The notes under the pieces: generated by a model
Told to the model about the DNA's origin: nothing
Seen by the model: only the letters and a program-made list of their open reading frames with translations
Databases searched by the model: none
Program-made: the position numbers and the translations under genes
From: Tenodera sinensis
Taxonomy: Eukaryota; Arthropoda; Insecta; Mantodea; Mantidae
Direction of reading: 5' to 3'
DNA length: 64,000 nucleotides
Assembly: GCA_030765045.1 (NCBI GenBank)
Contig: CM060967.1
Span: 147,637,751-147,701,750, forward strand
In this document: in pieces, positions 26,150-37,009 of the stretch
Numbering within the stretch: position 1 is the first letter of the stretch
Layout: each line of letters begins with the position of its first letter

Positions 26150-26270
26150 TACTTTCTCTACTACGTATAGTAAATAGGGGCAGTTTTTTAGAATTATTGT
26201 GAAGAAGGTAGAGGAAGAAGAGTTTGTAAGAATGCGAGTACAAGAGTACAAAAAGTTATGTGAATACAAC
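26150..26270 (+). mobile_element. Miniature ACTTTCTCTA element (head joined to tail, ~121 bp)
   Basis: Starts with ACTTTCTCTACTACGTATAG and the TAAATAGGGGCAGT segment. After about 40 unmatched bases it goes directly to the tail (GTTTGTAAGAATGCGAGTAC, then AAGAGTACAAAAAGTTATGT, ending GAATACAAC). The whole interior is missing while both ends remain. Confidence 0.65.
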
Positions 26271-27177
26271 TTTTGCTTTCTTTACACAAACACTCATCAA
26301 GGTGTGAGAAGGTTTCCCTTTAAGACCTCAAGTTCAGTGTTAAGGTATCCAGCAGTAGAAATCTTATTCCACGTACATCCGTCTTCTCTGCCACGCTGCG
26401 AGCTGTACTTCCGTTTGTCTTGTCGAGAGATCAAGGAAGCTTTGAGAGACCTGTACATCGCTTGTCACCCTACGGCCCCCTGAGACAAAGTGACAAAGCT
26501 CCACCATTCGCCTTACTTTTTGTGTGTGAGTTACCATTCCAGCTAAATTGCCTCAAAGTCACGTAGGCATTCCGGATTTTCTTATAAGGTAACAACTGGT
26601 TGTCTTCGGTGGACGCTGCTCTGGTGCTTAGGAGAGTCGCTGTTAACAGAGACCAGAAGAAGCACTGGAAAAGATGAACGAAACGTGAACAAGCTATCGA
26701 TGAAACACGGCCGTCTTCGGAATCTATCTTCCCGATGTTTAACAGGTCGTGAGTCATTGACGGGAAAATTAATAACTTTGTAACGAAATTATAGGCAGAT
26801 AGCTATGCATAACTGCAAATAAATCACTTTCGTATGTTAAAATCAAGGTTAAAGTGTGTAAGCATGAGGTAAGTTTTTTTTCCATGAATCATTCGCTAAG
26901 GCAATTTAGATGTTGACAATTACATCATACACAAAGTTTAATGGAAGATGGCAGGAGGAGGCTTTCCAGGCCTTGCGGTGTTGTACATAGTTTAAACATG
27001 CTATAAATTTGGAGTGTAAAGGCGGTGTTATACATATTATTTCCGCCCACAAAATTTATTTGTGCAAGCCGAAAGAGAATAATTTGATCATGAAGTAATC
27101 AGCTATCAAACCCATTTAACGATGACATTGTTTTTGCTAAAATATTTACTGTTATTTACTGCTTATTTAATAAAAAT
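26271..27177. other. Unassigned DNA
   Basis: Overlapping frames around 26199-26757 have no recognisable domain, and the first of them starts inside the miniature element. Composition is more balanced between 26350 and 26700. No repeat link was seen. Confidence 0.35.
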
Positions 27178-27558
27178 ACAGCATGTTCAAGATATTTTCA
27201 TGACAAACGAAATGCACCTCTTGAATTTTCTTGGAATATCCTCAGAAGCCGTCTGAATTCTGTATCAGTTTTGCATATATGGTAAACAGTAATAGAAAAA
27301 CTACACCAACAGTATAAATCTCGTTGAAACACACAACTTAGGTAAAACAATTTTTTTGTGGGGTGAACCATTTCCGAGATATTCCTCGTAATGTGATTGA
27401 ATTTTCCAATACTTATTTTCTCAAATGGGAAGTCGCTATTCATATTTTTATCCCTTGGTCATGCGAAGAAATGTCAAAGCAATCACATAGCCAACAGCTC
27501 TTTAAAGATTTGAGTAAGGATAGTTTGTACACAAGTAAAGAAAATCATGTTAATGCGT
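27178..27558 (+). mobile_element. ACTTTCTCTA element, 3' half
   Basis: Collinear with the second half of the consensus: TTCAAGATATTTTCATGACA, AGTATAAATCTCGTTGAAAC, GTGAACCATTTCCGAGATAT, TCAAATGGGAAGTCGC. The tail remnant GTACACAAGTAAAGAAAATC closes it. The head half is absent. Confidence 0.75.
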
Positions 27559-28203
27559 AAACCATATTATTTTTGCTTTGATTGTATTCATGTTAAAGCC
27601 CCTGGACAGAAGAATCATTCAACAATAACAAGAATCGTAAATAACTGACTAATTTGATTGTGACTTCAAAACACGAAATGCTTATACATTCAAATGCCTA
27701 ATTGTATGATATGCCGGAAGCAGGATTTCTCCTGCAGCAGTTTTGCTCTAAATTGGTTATTTAATTGCTCAACACGTGCAATATAAGGAGTAACTGAAGC
27801 AATTAGAAGTAAATTTCCCAGAGGTAAATAATTTAATCTCAGCAGAAAAAAGATTTTAATGTCCCTTCCCAACACAGTGTTCTGTGCATACATCCGCAGC
27901 TGTGAGAGCCAGATAGCAAATTTTGCGCACATACTGCCAAGGTTTGTAAGTGAAAAGTGTGTTTCGAGTAGAAGAGGTCACAGGTGGTAAATTTTCTGCA
28001 GAGGCTACCGATTGATGCGTAAGTTCAGCTTACGAAATCTATGTATAATATCGGCTCAGTTATGTTTAATTTGCAGACCAGAAAGCTTCAGGGCATATCT
28101 TTGTTGCATTTCAAGGATGCAATGAAGCTCTTAGTTTTGCTGGAGAACATAGATGTAGAGTTTGTAGAGAAAAACAGTTTGGCATGAATGTATTTAGAAA
28201 GGG
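27559..28203. other. Unassigned DNA
   Basis: No recognisable gene or repeat. Confidence 0.4.
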
Positions 28204-28204
28204 G

Positions 28205-28255
<51 letters not shown>
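28205..28255. repeat. Poly(A) run, 51 bp
   Basis: Uninterrupted A. It could be the tail of a plus-strand retroposed sequence, but nothing recognisable precedes it. The tail fragment of a minus-strand ACTTTCTCTA element starts about 20 bp later. Confidence 0.9.
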
Positions 28256-28256
<1 letters not shown>

Positions 28257-28275
28257 ATATTGTACTGAAAATTTA

Positions 28276-28350
28276 ATATGTGTAATATTCACATGACTTT
28301 CTCTACAGATTTATCAACAAACTATTCTTAAAAACTACTTCTTCTATCTA
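28276..28350 (-). repeat. ACTTTCTCTA element, tail fragment
   Basis: ATATTCACATGACTTTCTCTAC is followed by ACAAACTATTCTTAAAAACT and TTCTATCT, matching the reverse complement of the element tail. About 75 bp remain. Confidence 0.65.
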
Positions 28351-29504
28351 ACTAACCCTAGCATTACCAAGCCCTCTTGTGACTACCACTAGAAACAAAA
28401 TGTCTGCGCAGTTTTTAAAATGGATGTGATACCAATTCATGAACATAGGTTTTCCTTGGGTCGTTCTTGCATGTTTAACTCTTACCTGTTGTATCAGGGC
28501 GTGGGACGTCCTGGATCTGTTGCCTTGAGTTTTCAGGAAAACACACGACTGCGTAATTTAACAAAATTTATTCTCCCAAAACTATTTCAGTTCACTCGCT
28601 ATCATGATGGTTTAAGTGTATGCAAGAATGAGCTTTCAGTAGCAAGCCGAAAAAAATGTGGCATAGTCTGCCGTGTTTCCTGACACTGCCTTCAGTTTGC
28701 TTCAAGTGAGCTGTGTGTGTTTTTCTAGCGTTATATCAACTTAGCTGGAAAGTCCATCCCTTTGTCCAGATGTCATTCACCGAAGGCCTGAAAAGGATAC
28801 CGTTAGCTGAGACTGTGTGCTAATGGCCTGGCATGAAATAGTTCTACCCTCATGGTTTTAACGAACCATGTTCTATACGTAATCAATAATGATTTTGTCA
28901 GTTTTGTTCATTGCACGGATAGCTTCATGTTGCATGAATCGTATTAGATATTATGCCAATCCTTATTACGGAGCTTATACTACCAACGGAGAGTTTTCTT
29001 TTTCTTTTCGTTAACGTACGCCAACGTAATGTCATATGGGATGGTGAATGAATGAAATGGGTGAAATGATTCTCAAATGAGCCCAATCTCCATAGAGCTT
29101 TATCCGAATAACTCACCCTAAGCTAGATTCGAACAGTGACCACCACTGGTAACAAAATGGCTTAGTAATTTTAAAGCAATTTCACTTTGGAGTTGGGTAT
29201 TATATCTTCTTTTGTTATAAAGATAATATTCAACATTGTTTAACTGTGCATTTTTTACTTTTTACATGAATCACATAATACCGATGGGGCAGCACTTCAT
29301 GACTACCTTGACATTTCATTGTTTCCAAAAAAGATCAACAATGAAACATTTGAAACAAATTCACAATTCAGTGTTAGAAATAGTGATTGATAATAACTAT
29401 TAACTGCATGCCTTTAATCGAAAATTAAAAGAGAAAATTCGAAAAATTACAGAGGATGGGCATAAAGCAATCCCCCCCCCACCCCGCTTGGTAATGCGAG
29501 TGTT
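28351..29504. other. Unassigned DNA
   Basis: An 87-codon plus-strand frame (28420-28683) has no recognisable domain. A C-run lies near 29472. Nothing else was recognised. Confidence 0.4.
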
Positions 29505-30110
29505 AGTTGAGTCACATAATTGTAGAAATATTTTTATTACATACTTCCTCGGAATAGGAGAATAAAATAGGTTTAAGCGGCAGTCAAATGTTTTAAGAGC
29601 TGGTAGGTAATTGATACTTGAAATTCCATTCTGTTTACATCGCTAGAGAAACGACTAACTCCACAAAAAATTTATATGACATATATTGTATATTTCAACG
29701 GGATTTAAAGTTGGTGTAATAAGATGTCTTGTTTCTTCTCTCCAAAGTCATCCAGAGTGAAAACATTTCTCTTATCATGGAAGTAACTTAGAGATGCTAC
29801 ATTCAAATAGAAATTGTATGGCATTTTTGACAAAAATATTTTTCGGAAAATTTTTCATGTAAAGGAAAATTGGAATCGAGGATTTGGAATTTATGTAACT
29901 ATTGTCCATCACAAAGCGATCAGCTCTCAAAGATTTAACTATCGCTTAAGCCTATTGTACTGTTTTCGTATCTCCATTTATCTATAAGAAAATATGTAGT
30001 AAGACCATTTCTACAAACGTCAATCTCGATTAACATGAAGTAGAGAGAAGAATAAACGTCTTTAGACTATTTTATACAGGAGTGAGATTTTTCACGTGAG
30101 TGCACACATC
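29505..30110. mobile_element. Two ACTTTCTCTA fragments in opposite orientation
   Basis: 29505-29872 follows the minus strand of the element (AGAATAAAATAGGTTTAAGC, AATTCCATTCTGTTTACAT, TTTTCGGAAAATTTTTCATG). 29925-30105 follows the plus-strand tail (CTCTCAAAGATTTAACTATC, GATTAACATGAAGTAGAGAG, CACGTGAGTGCACACATC). The arrangement is an inverted pair with truncated inner ends. Confidence 0.7.
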
Positions 30111-30179
30111 AAAGTTTTATGGATTTATCTGTTTGTCTTGTGACATGAGCCGACGACTTATTTTACGTCATACCTCGGG

Positions 30180-30490
30180 AGGAAGTACCCTATGAGAGTA
30201 TCCTACAGGTGGCCAGAACGCAACACAGGCAGAACTACTATGGTGGGTCCCTAATAGATACAGACAGTTCTTCAGCCCGACTGAGTTCCATATCCCACAG
30301 AGAACGTACCACTGAGTCAGGTCCGGCTGATCAATTAGTCCCTCTGGAGGGTGGGCAGCCAACCGCAGCACCTCTCCTCAGCCGAACACTGTATTTCCAG
30401 TGCACAAGCCGCACTGCAGCGCATCCTACCGGCGACTCTGCTGACACAACCTGGAAAGATCGGATAAAGGGAGATGAAATGAAAAGGAGT
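30180..30490. other. GC-richer island, unassigned
   Basis: G+C is clearly above that of the flanks. A 108-codon plus-strand frame (30209-30535) covers it, with an overlapping open minus-strand frame. The plus product is rich in Ser, Thr and Arg and not recognised. A repeat of foreign composition is more likely than a gene, given the SINE at its right edge. Confidence 0.35.
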
Positions 30491-30504
30491 GAATTGGGAG
30501 ATGT

Positions 30505-30638
30505 AAGATCTATATCTTTTCCAGCATTTACCTGAGTGACCCGAAAAAAAAGAAAAATCCCAAGGTCAGCAAGGTTGATCGGGAATCTAGTCCACAACCT
30601 GCTGAATGCGGGTCACAGATGTTACCACTCGGTCTGTT
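30505..30638 (-). mobile_element. tRNA-derived SINE, second type, old copy
   Basis: On the minus strand it starts with an A-box-like ACCGAGTGGTAAC (complement at 30621-30633). About 30 bp later a degraded B box, GGACTAGATTCCC (30581-30593; the GGTTCGA core is mutated), is followed by AACCTTGCTGACC. The body then reads CGGGTCACTCAGGTAAATGC. A/B-box order and spacing are those of a tRNA-like SINE head. It is distinct from the SINE at 40.2 kb. Confidence 0.6.
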
Positions 30639-33317
30639 TGAGGGTAGTCAAAATGAAAAACAAGCATGACAGCATTCACTGGTGGCGTGCAAGTATACTG
30701 TACCACAGAATTCATTGAATGTAAATCGATTGAAAAGAACAACACCAACTTCGGCTGAATATAATGCATCAGTTACAGACAAAACACTCATGTGAAGCTG
30801 AGCAAATTTCACGAGTCCAGTTTGCCCATGTCAATAGTACACTAATGGGCTGGCCAGAACCATCATGCGAGATCGTCATGCAATACGTACGCATCATTTG
30901 TAGGGACCTTAACAAGACAATAAACAATGGAAGCTCGGGAATCGCTGATGTCACAATCACTGTCTGGTGCTTGCAAATGAAGCCACTGTGGCTACAGCAA
31001 TTGAAAGTGCGGAAACAACAGCATTACTAAGTGGATTTTCAGCAATGGCTATATGGCTGATTTACGAAGAAACCGATTTTTAATGACGAGGCCTTCTTTT
31101 ATGTATGTGATACAGTGCGACGTTGATTGATGCCAGTTGTCCACAATCTTTACGCGACTCATCTGATGCTTCGTCAGACTGATGCCGTACAGCGTACGAA
31201 AACGTACCTATGATTTTGATTTTTATAGTAAATTTGACTGATCTTGCCAATTGATAGCGTCATTAAACAACAAAATAATTTAAAAACTCTTTTTAAAATG
31301 CCGCTGCCGATGCTTCTCGTAAACCGATTTGGCGGTTTGAGTTGTTTGAAGCTGGTAAACGACAGTTGCTTGTCGCAATTCAAATAGTATTTCGTGTGTG
31401 AATTAACGGTTGACGTATCTCCATTAACTGCAATTGAGTTTTTCAAGTATTAAAACTTATAAATCAACACTTCTGCTGTCATTTTTCGACCAACCTTCGC
31501 AAATCCTGAGGATAAATCTCATTAGATCTACTTAGCAGCCGTGGCAAGAATACTACTTCAATTGTCAACCAACGTTGGAACCTAGGTTTGATTTTTAAGA
31601 ATCGACGTATAAAATTTGCATCAGCTACATACAGTCCTGGGTGAGCAATTCCTTTATCGGTTCGAATTGAAATCCGACACACACGTATTAGTTTAGGAAC
31701 AAAAATCAGGTCTTGGTTAGCGGCGAATGGGGTAGTCTACGGAAAAATTTACCTCAGTAGCTGGAAAGCATGCTTCGCAGTGAGGGTATACACCAGCCCC
31801 TGGATCATTCCATATCGTGTTGGTCTGATGTGAAAAGTCTGGTACACAAACATGAATAAAAATCCGTTCATGATAAACATTACATGTACTCCACTGTAAA
31901 CATTTGAAGTACGTCAAGCTAAATAATAATGAAACACACCCTGTATTAAGCAAGGTAAATATCTTTTGTGTGAACATCTTCAAGGAAGAAATACCGCCAC
32001 AGTGCACCTTGGCATGCTGATACAGTGATTACTATCATAAATAAAGTAGACGGGAAGACGTAATTTACCCATCTGTTGAGGCTTCGTCACATTTTGTTTG
32101 ATAATAATTAGTGATCCACTCAATACTAAACTTACAGCTAGTTATTCGAGATGAACCCCTTTTTGTCCATGACATCTGTTACTTGACTTAAGGCAATGTA
32201 GCTTGTACGTAAATTCTTATTTCTTCGACTTTTTGTCATATATTCAGAATACAAAACTTGTAGTAAAGTAAATGTTTCAATGAGCTACGTCAAACCGTTG
32301 TTTTAAGATATGGTTTAATATAATTGATTACTTTTATAGGCTAATATGAAATGTTCCTTGTGCCCTATGGTTTATGCATCGTTCCTAAATTTCTACTTTA
32401 AGCTTAGTATACAAAGAGATTTGTGTGGACGTTTTTCAATTTTGATTAGTTAAATGCAATTTTTGTGCAAAAGTAATTTCAGTTGAAGTACTTATCAGTT
32501 TTTGAATGTTTAACTTTTTAGATTCTGAGACTCTTCTTAATATTTAAAGTGAGCAAGCTATAAACTGTGATCCAAGGAGCATTTTGAACAGTGAGAAATG
32601 CTGAAAAGGGAATTGGCAGAAGACCAATCAAATAGTCATTGATGACTTTAAAATTATGCTTGATATTTAAAAAAACAATTTTTTAAAATAAAGTACACGT
32701 TATATGAATAATGCAATTACAAATAACAAAAACAGAGCATTTTCAACTTTTACAGATATCTAAACTGCCTTAATTTCTGGTGAATGTTTTTCGTATAGGC
32801 TACGGAACAGATCGGGTGTAAATATCCCTTATTCAAAGTGATATCAGAATAATTTTGGAGTAATTGAATTAGTTATATCTACTGCAATCCCATTTTTATA
32901 TCTTCCATAACCAGACATTTTCGAGGATTACAAATCGTGTGATTTAGCAGAACTGCAGGAAAGGATCGAGCATTCGCCGATATCGATCTTGTGATGTTGG
33001 AACTTATGTGACAGAAATTGGGGTATAGAATTCAACTTCACCGCGTTATCAAGTGTGCGCAATAAACATGCAAATATTGAAATGTTCAATATTTATGCTT
33101 TGCACCATAACTCTAAAGCCATATAGGCAGCTTTGCATTGAGAACAATTACACATTGGTAATTCGAACCTTCATACAGCTATCGCAAAATGAGGCGATTG
33201 CAAGTTACCAGCACATGATCAGAGCGTGACGTCATTGCACGGGGACAGAGCACAAAGCGCAACTGGTCTCACTGTGTACAGTGCATGGTATCTCTCGCTT
33301 TTCCACACAATAAAATG
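30639..33317. other. Unassigned DNA
   Basis: Open frames at 30764-31030 (+), 31479-31682 (-) and 31717-32007 (-) have no recognised domain. A transposon-end-like ACACCCTGTATTA occurs near 31936. No repeat link was established. Confidence 0.35.
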
Positions 33318-33465
33318 TCTCCAGCATGAAAATTGAAATATTCTCGTATTGCTGAACTCGTAGAAGAATTTCGGAGTGAATATTTTACTGCAAATGGTGA
33401 CAGCAGAGAATGTAAGTTATGCAACAACGTTATCTACAACGTTCAAGCGTCGACTGTACCTCGCC
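33318..33465 (+). mobile_element. hAT-type N-terminal BED-finger-like fragment
   Basis: In one frame from the ATG at 33318 the sequence reads MSPA, a stop, then RIAELVEEFRSEYFTANG and ECKLCNNVIYNVQASTV. A short acidic helix, then a C-x2-C with a hydrophobic strand, is how BED-type zinc fingers of hAT transposases and CGGBP1-like proteins begin. The second half of the finger (His/Cys ligands) is not visible after about 33465, so the fragment is broken there as well as by the early stop. A chance match cannot be excluded. Confidence 0.4.
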
Positions 33466-34411
33466 TTCTCTGTGTTGTGATCATATGACAGACTGACCCC
33501 TTCCGCTGCCTATAATCCGACCTCCGTAACATTTTGCTTCCTGTATGAAGATTCGATCCCTATTGATGATGTTCACTCATTAATTTGCGTATCTCAGGCA
33601 TCAAACCCGATACACTGCATTTGGAAGACATTATGCAACCATCAGGCCATAGAGGTAGTCTGTTGATATTAATTTTCTACGGTGTCTTACGATAGTTGTG
33701 TACTATCAATCTTTCAAACTCATGAAGGTTAAGCATTAATCTTAAAGCCAGCGTATTTTAAAATGCACCAAGTAGTTCTTAATAAATACATAACATATAA
33801 GAGCGATCCATTCTTGATCCACATAGATTTGCCCCATGTATTGTTCACTAAAGGAAAGTCTTGTAGAATGAAAGTTAGATTTCGTTTGACCTGGTTTCAA
33901 ATGCGTAGTGTATAACAAGAAAAGGAAAAGGTAGACCATCCCAAAATAGGTCACGCTTCAAGGAATGACGCTGGCTACCAACCTCATTTCTACTGTGAGC
34001 ATGGAAACGTGTATCAACAAGAAAATGGTGCTACTGAAGCGAATACAATTCCATCTTGAATAAGACACCCATTGTGTGCTGGAAACTGAAGGGGTATTTG
34101 TGTTTGTATGAGGGGGGGGGGGATGAGGGGAGCGATGCAGTTGCCATCTCTTTGTCCGAGTGCGAATAGTACTCAGGAGAGTGACGAAACTTAATTCCCT
34201 AAACATGTTTATTGTAGATATTCACTGAGTTAAATTCAGGGTTGAAATGTTCCGCTTAGAGAGTTCAAGGTCTTAGCAGAGAGTAGAACAACAGTCAATG
34301 AGAATTCTTGGTGTATAATAACATTAAGGGTGAATGAGGTAAGTGCAAACTTATTCCACATCGCTGACTTAACCACATTGCAGGTTAGCTTTCTAAGCTT
34401 GAATGATCAAT
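33466..34411. other. Unassigned DNA
   Basis: No recognisable gene or repeat. A 10-bp G run lies near 34111. Confidence 0.4.
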
Positions 34412-35163
34412 TACTTTGGAACTTAGATAATTCGAAATCGTCGTTAATTCATTTCTTGGTCCCTTGAGTTTTGTATTAAAGCAATATAAAATCTCACATG
34501 TAATTCGACCTTCATTTCCCCTAAATCGAAGCTTTTTTTTCCAAAAGGGCAGTTGAAAATTAATCTAAATGAGAAAATTTAATACAACTTCGGTCACGTG
34601 TTTCTACAAAAATTTCATAGCTCGGGATGTTTGTTTTGTCGGAATTGTAGTTGAAATGCTACTTGTGGAGGAGGGGGGCGCTGTGGCGGTTGAAATAGCT
34701 TTCCTAGCTGCCGGCCTTGAGCAACTATACCTCTTCCCACAACTCCTTGTTTAAAACAGTTGTCGCTTGATCTCCCTGCTGTTCAATGTGTTGCAAATAA
34801 ATGCCAGTGTGTCTCTTACTAAACCCCGTGTCCAACACAAGACTCACTTTTGCGGAAAAGGGTGTCACCATTCGAGAAGTTGAAAAGGGTTTGAAGAAAA
34901 AATGTGAAAATCGCGAAAGAATATGGGATACAACTGAATACTTTGTCAACTTATCTGAGGGATAAGTAAAATATTTTAAGCAGTGCTTCGAGTGAAAGTG
35001 GAAAGAGTCGAAAAAGAGTGAGACTATTGGAGAATCCTGATGGATGTAGGCACCTGTATTGCTAAAATGTAAATCTTAAATCTAACTTCTGTAATTCTAA
35101 TTTTTGGATATTTGGAATTTTTTTCTTGACCCTTCAGCTTCGAATTATTCAAGTTCCACTGTA
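34412..35163 (+). mobile_element. Pogo/Tigger-like DNA transposon, internally deleted, with both terminal repeats
   Basis: The left end (34412-34436) and the right end (35139-35163) are inverted repeats agreeing at about 21 of 25 positions. Both contain TTCGAATTAT/ATAATTCGAA and GGAACTT, and both start or stop with TA, the duplicated target of pogo elements. Between them, at about 34870-35045, two plus-strand frames together spell a CENP-B/Tigger-type helix-turn-helix. REVEKGLKKKCEN comes first, then after a one-base frame change KIAKEYGIQLNTLSTYLRDK, a stop, and SGKSRKRVRLLENPD. The DDE catalytic domain is absent. The element is about 750 bp where autonomous Tiggers are over 2 kb, so it is a deletion derivative. 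Motif identity is from family knowledge; the terminal repeats are seen directly. Confidence 0.75.
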
Positions 35164-35469
35164 ATTAATTTAATTTCATGTTCTCTCTTTTACACCCCAT
35201 TAATTGTAAGCTGGTACAGCCCTAGGTGTATCTAGAAATCAAACAGGGGAATTTCTAAGCACTAAAGCTAAAAGGAAATTGGGTTAAACTATTATTGTCA
35301 TCGCATTCATTGGTCTTCTATTTACACACGGAAGGATCCTTTAACGTATTATGTAGCGAAGCTTTTGCAGTAGGCTTTGAATTGTGCTTCCAAAGCGTCA
35401 AACCATTCCTCTACTTTGTTTTCCTTCGTAACCATCAAAGTGGAAAATCGTTAGGGAAAGCCTTTTCCA
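35164..35469. other. Unassigned AT-rich DNA
   Basis: No recognisable gene or repeat. Confidence 0.4.
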
Positions 35470-35840
35470 CCTAGTGGGCGTGTATTGTGATAAAATGACA
35501 CTTGCAGTTACTGATTATTGTCACTTTACTTCATTTCTAAAACTGAAGCACAAAAACGCAGTTCTGCTTGATTATCGTTTTTGCACAAATTACACCTTGC
35601 ACCTCACAATGTGTTCAATGTCTCACAAAGTGCTTCCGACGATCAGACTCAGACACTTAAGGACTTCGTCATAAAAACTAACTGCTTTCAGCGTTTCGGC
35701 TCGCTTATACGGGCCAGAATGACGTAGCACGAATTTCTCTCGAATTTCATCTTTTCTCGAACCCCTCGTAAAATAAACCGACAGTCGAAAGTCTCTCAAA
35801 CAATCTAGAAACACTTTGTTCTGCCGCGCTCATAGTCGTC
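35470..35840 (-). mobile_element. LTR-like repeat, third copy
   Basis: Minus-strand 35605-35650 carries the CGGAAGCACTTTGTGAGACA block shared with 2.6 and 16.85 kb. 35725-35765 carries GAAATTCGTGCTACGTCATT, shared with 17.38 kb. The order of blocks is the same as in the second copy, with more divergence. A 63-codon minus frame (35623-35814) covers part of it but is not recognisable as a retroviral protein. Confidence 0.5.
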
Positions 35841-36210
35841 TTTGTTCTGACCACATCAATGTCATTGTGTCACGTATTTACAAGTACTGGTGAGGTAACT
35901 TGAGGCGATGTGACAGTACATATGTGTCTCAGGAACTTCTGCAGGTAAGAAGGGAAAGGACTAATCTCTTCAGACCTTTGCATAACTCCTCCCTAGGCCT
36001 GTAACATAATTATGTTCTTGCCTTTGTTAAGAAGCATACATATGTCAACAATACTGCTTCACGTTCGGCTGCCACCTCATAAGTGTCCTAAATGCGTCAA
36101 GTTATCCTAAGGTACAGTCAAATACGCCGAAGTGGAAAGGCAATTAGTGCATGTACTTTTTTTAGAGGATTTAACGCTGTGACCTCGCAGATATGCCCAC
36201 CCCCCAACCT
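35841..36210. other. Unassigned DNA
   Basis: No recognisable gene or repeat. Confidence 0.4.
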
Positions 36211-36519
36211 CTCCTTTTTCTTCTTCTTCTCCTGATTACCCTCCCCTTATGTAGGACTTACACCCCCTAGGACTTACAAACCAGTGCCTAAGGTCAGACG
36301 CCTGTTGGGGAGCTGAGGAACCTCTGGGCCGGACAGAGTGAAGACCTGGATGCAGGTATGACATGCAGACGAAATCGGAGCAATTGGAATGAATGATGGG
36401 GGGAAAGCGGAGAAGCCGAAGAAAACCCGCTTCGTCCATCATGAATACCACATGTGGGTCCCTGGGATCCGGCCACCTAGGTGGTAGACGAGCGGTCCAA
36501 CCACTCAGTCATGGCGCCG
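36211..36519 (-). mobile_element. tRNA-derived SINE, variant body with GAA-rich tail
   Basis: Minus strand from 36519: CGGCGCCATGACTGAGTGGT forms the A-box head. A B-box region reduced to GGATCC (36466-36471) follows. The ATGATGGACGAAGCGGG and GGCTTCTCCGC middle is shared with the 40.2-kb SINE. The 3' half differs (TGTCCGGCCCAGAGGTTCCT, TTTGTAAGTCCTAGGGGGTG) and ends in GAAGAAGAAG. That 3' half matches 45824-46096. So one head and middle occur with two different 3' parts. Confidence 0.8.
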
Positions 36520-37009
36520 CATCCAGCCTTTCCTTGTGCTCAATATGTGAGTGAGACCGTGTTTCACCTGCTGTCAGTGACTCATGATAGTTACTTATTG
36601 ATATGGTTTGAGAATGACGAACGTGGGGCCAGCTGTTTGAGAATTCCTATTTCTGCCAGGTGGGGTTCAAGTTCATAAAAGTGCATGTATCCAAAATACG
36701 AGCCTCACACTTACTGCGGAGCCAGTAGTGCAAGGCAAAAACTGAATGTACATTTGTCAAGTTAGGATGGTTTTCAGTTATTTATATTGCGAACCTATAT
36801 TTGATTATGCAATATGGAATTTAATCATTTTATGTACATTTGTAACGTATTGTCAATCCCATGTTATATGCAAATAGCAGGAAAAAGGCAAATCAACCAT
36901 AACATCGTAATACTATGAGGTCACATGGATTGTTGATTGAATTAATTGCCAGATTAAATAATTAAATTAAATACATACTAACGAGAACATGTTCCTAAAC
37001 ACAGTAGAG
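36520..37009. other. Unassigned DNA
   Basis: No recognisable gene or repeat. Confidence 0.4.

Noticed and set aside
26199..26483. 94-codon plus-strand frame starting MKKVEEEEF
   Set aside because: Its start lies inside the tail of the miniature ACTTTCTCTA element, and the rest shows no recognisable domain.
28205..28255. Poly(A) tail of a processed pseudogene
   Set aside because: No gene-like sequence precedes the A run on the plus strand.
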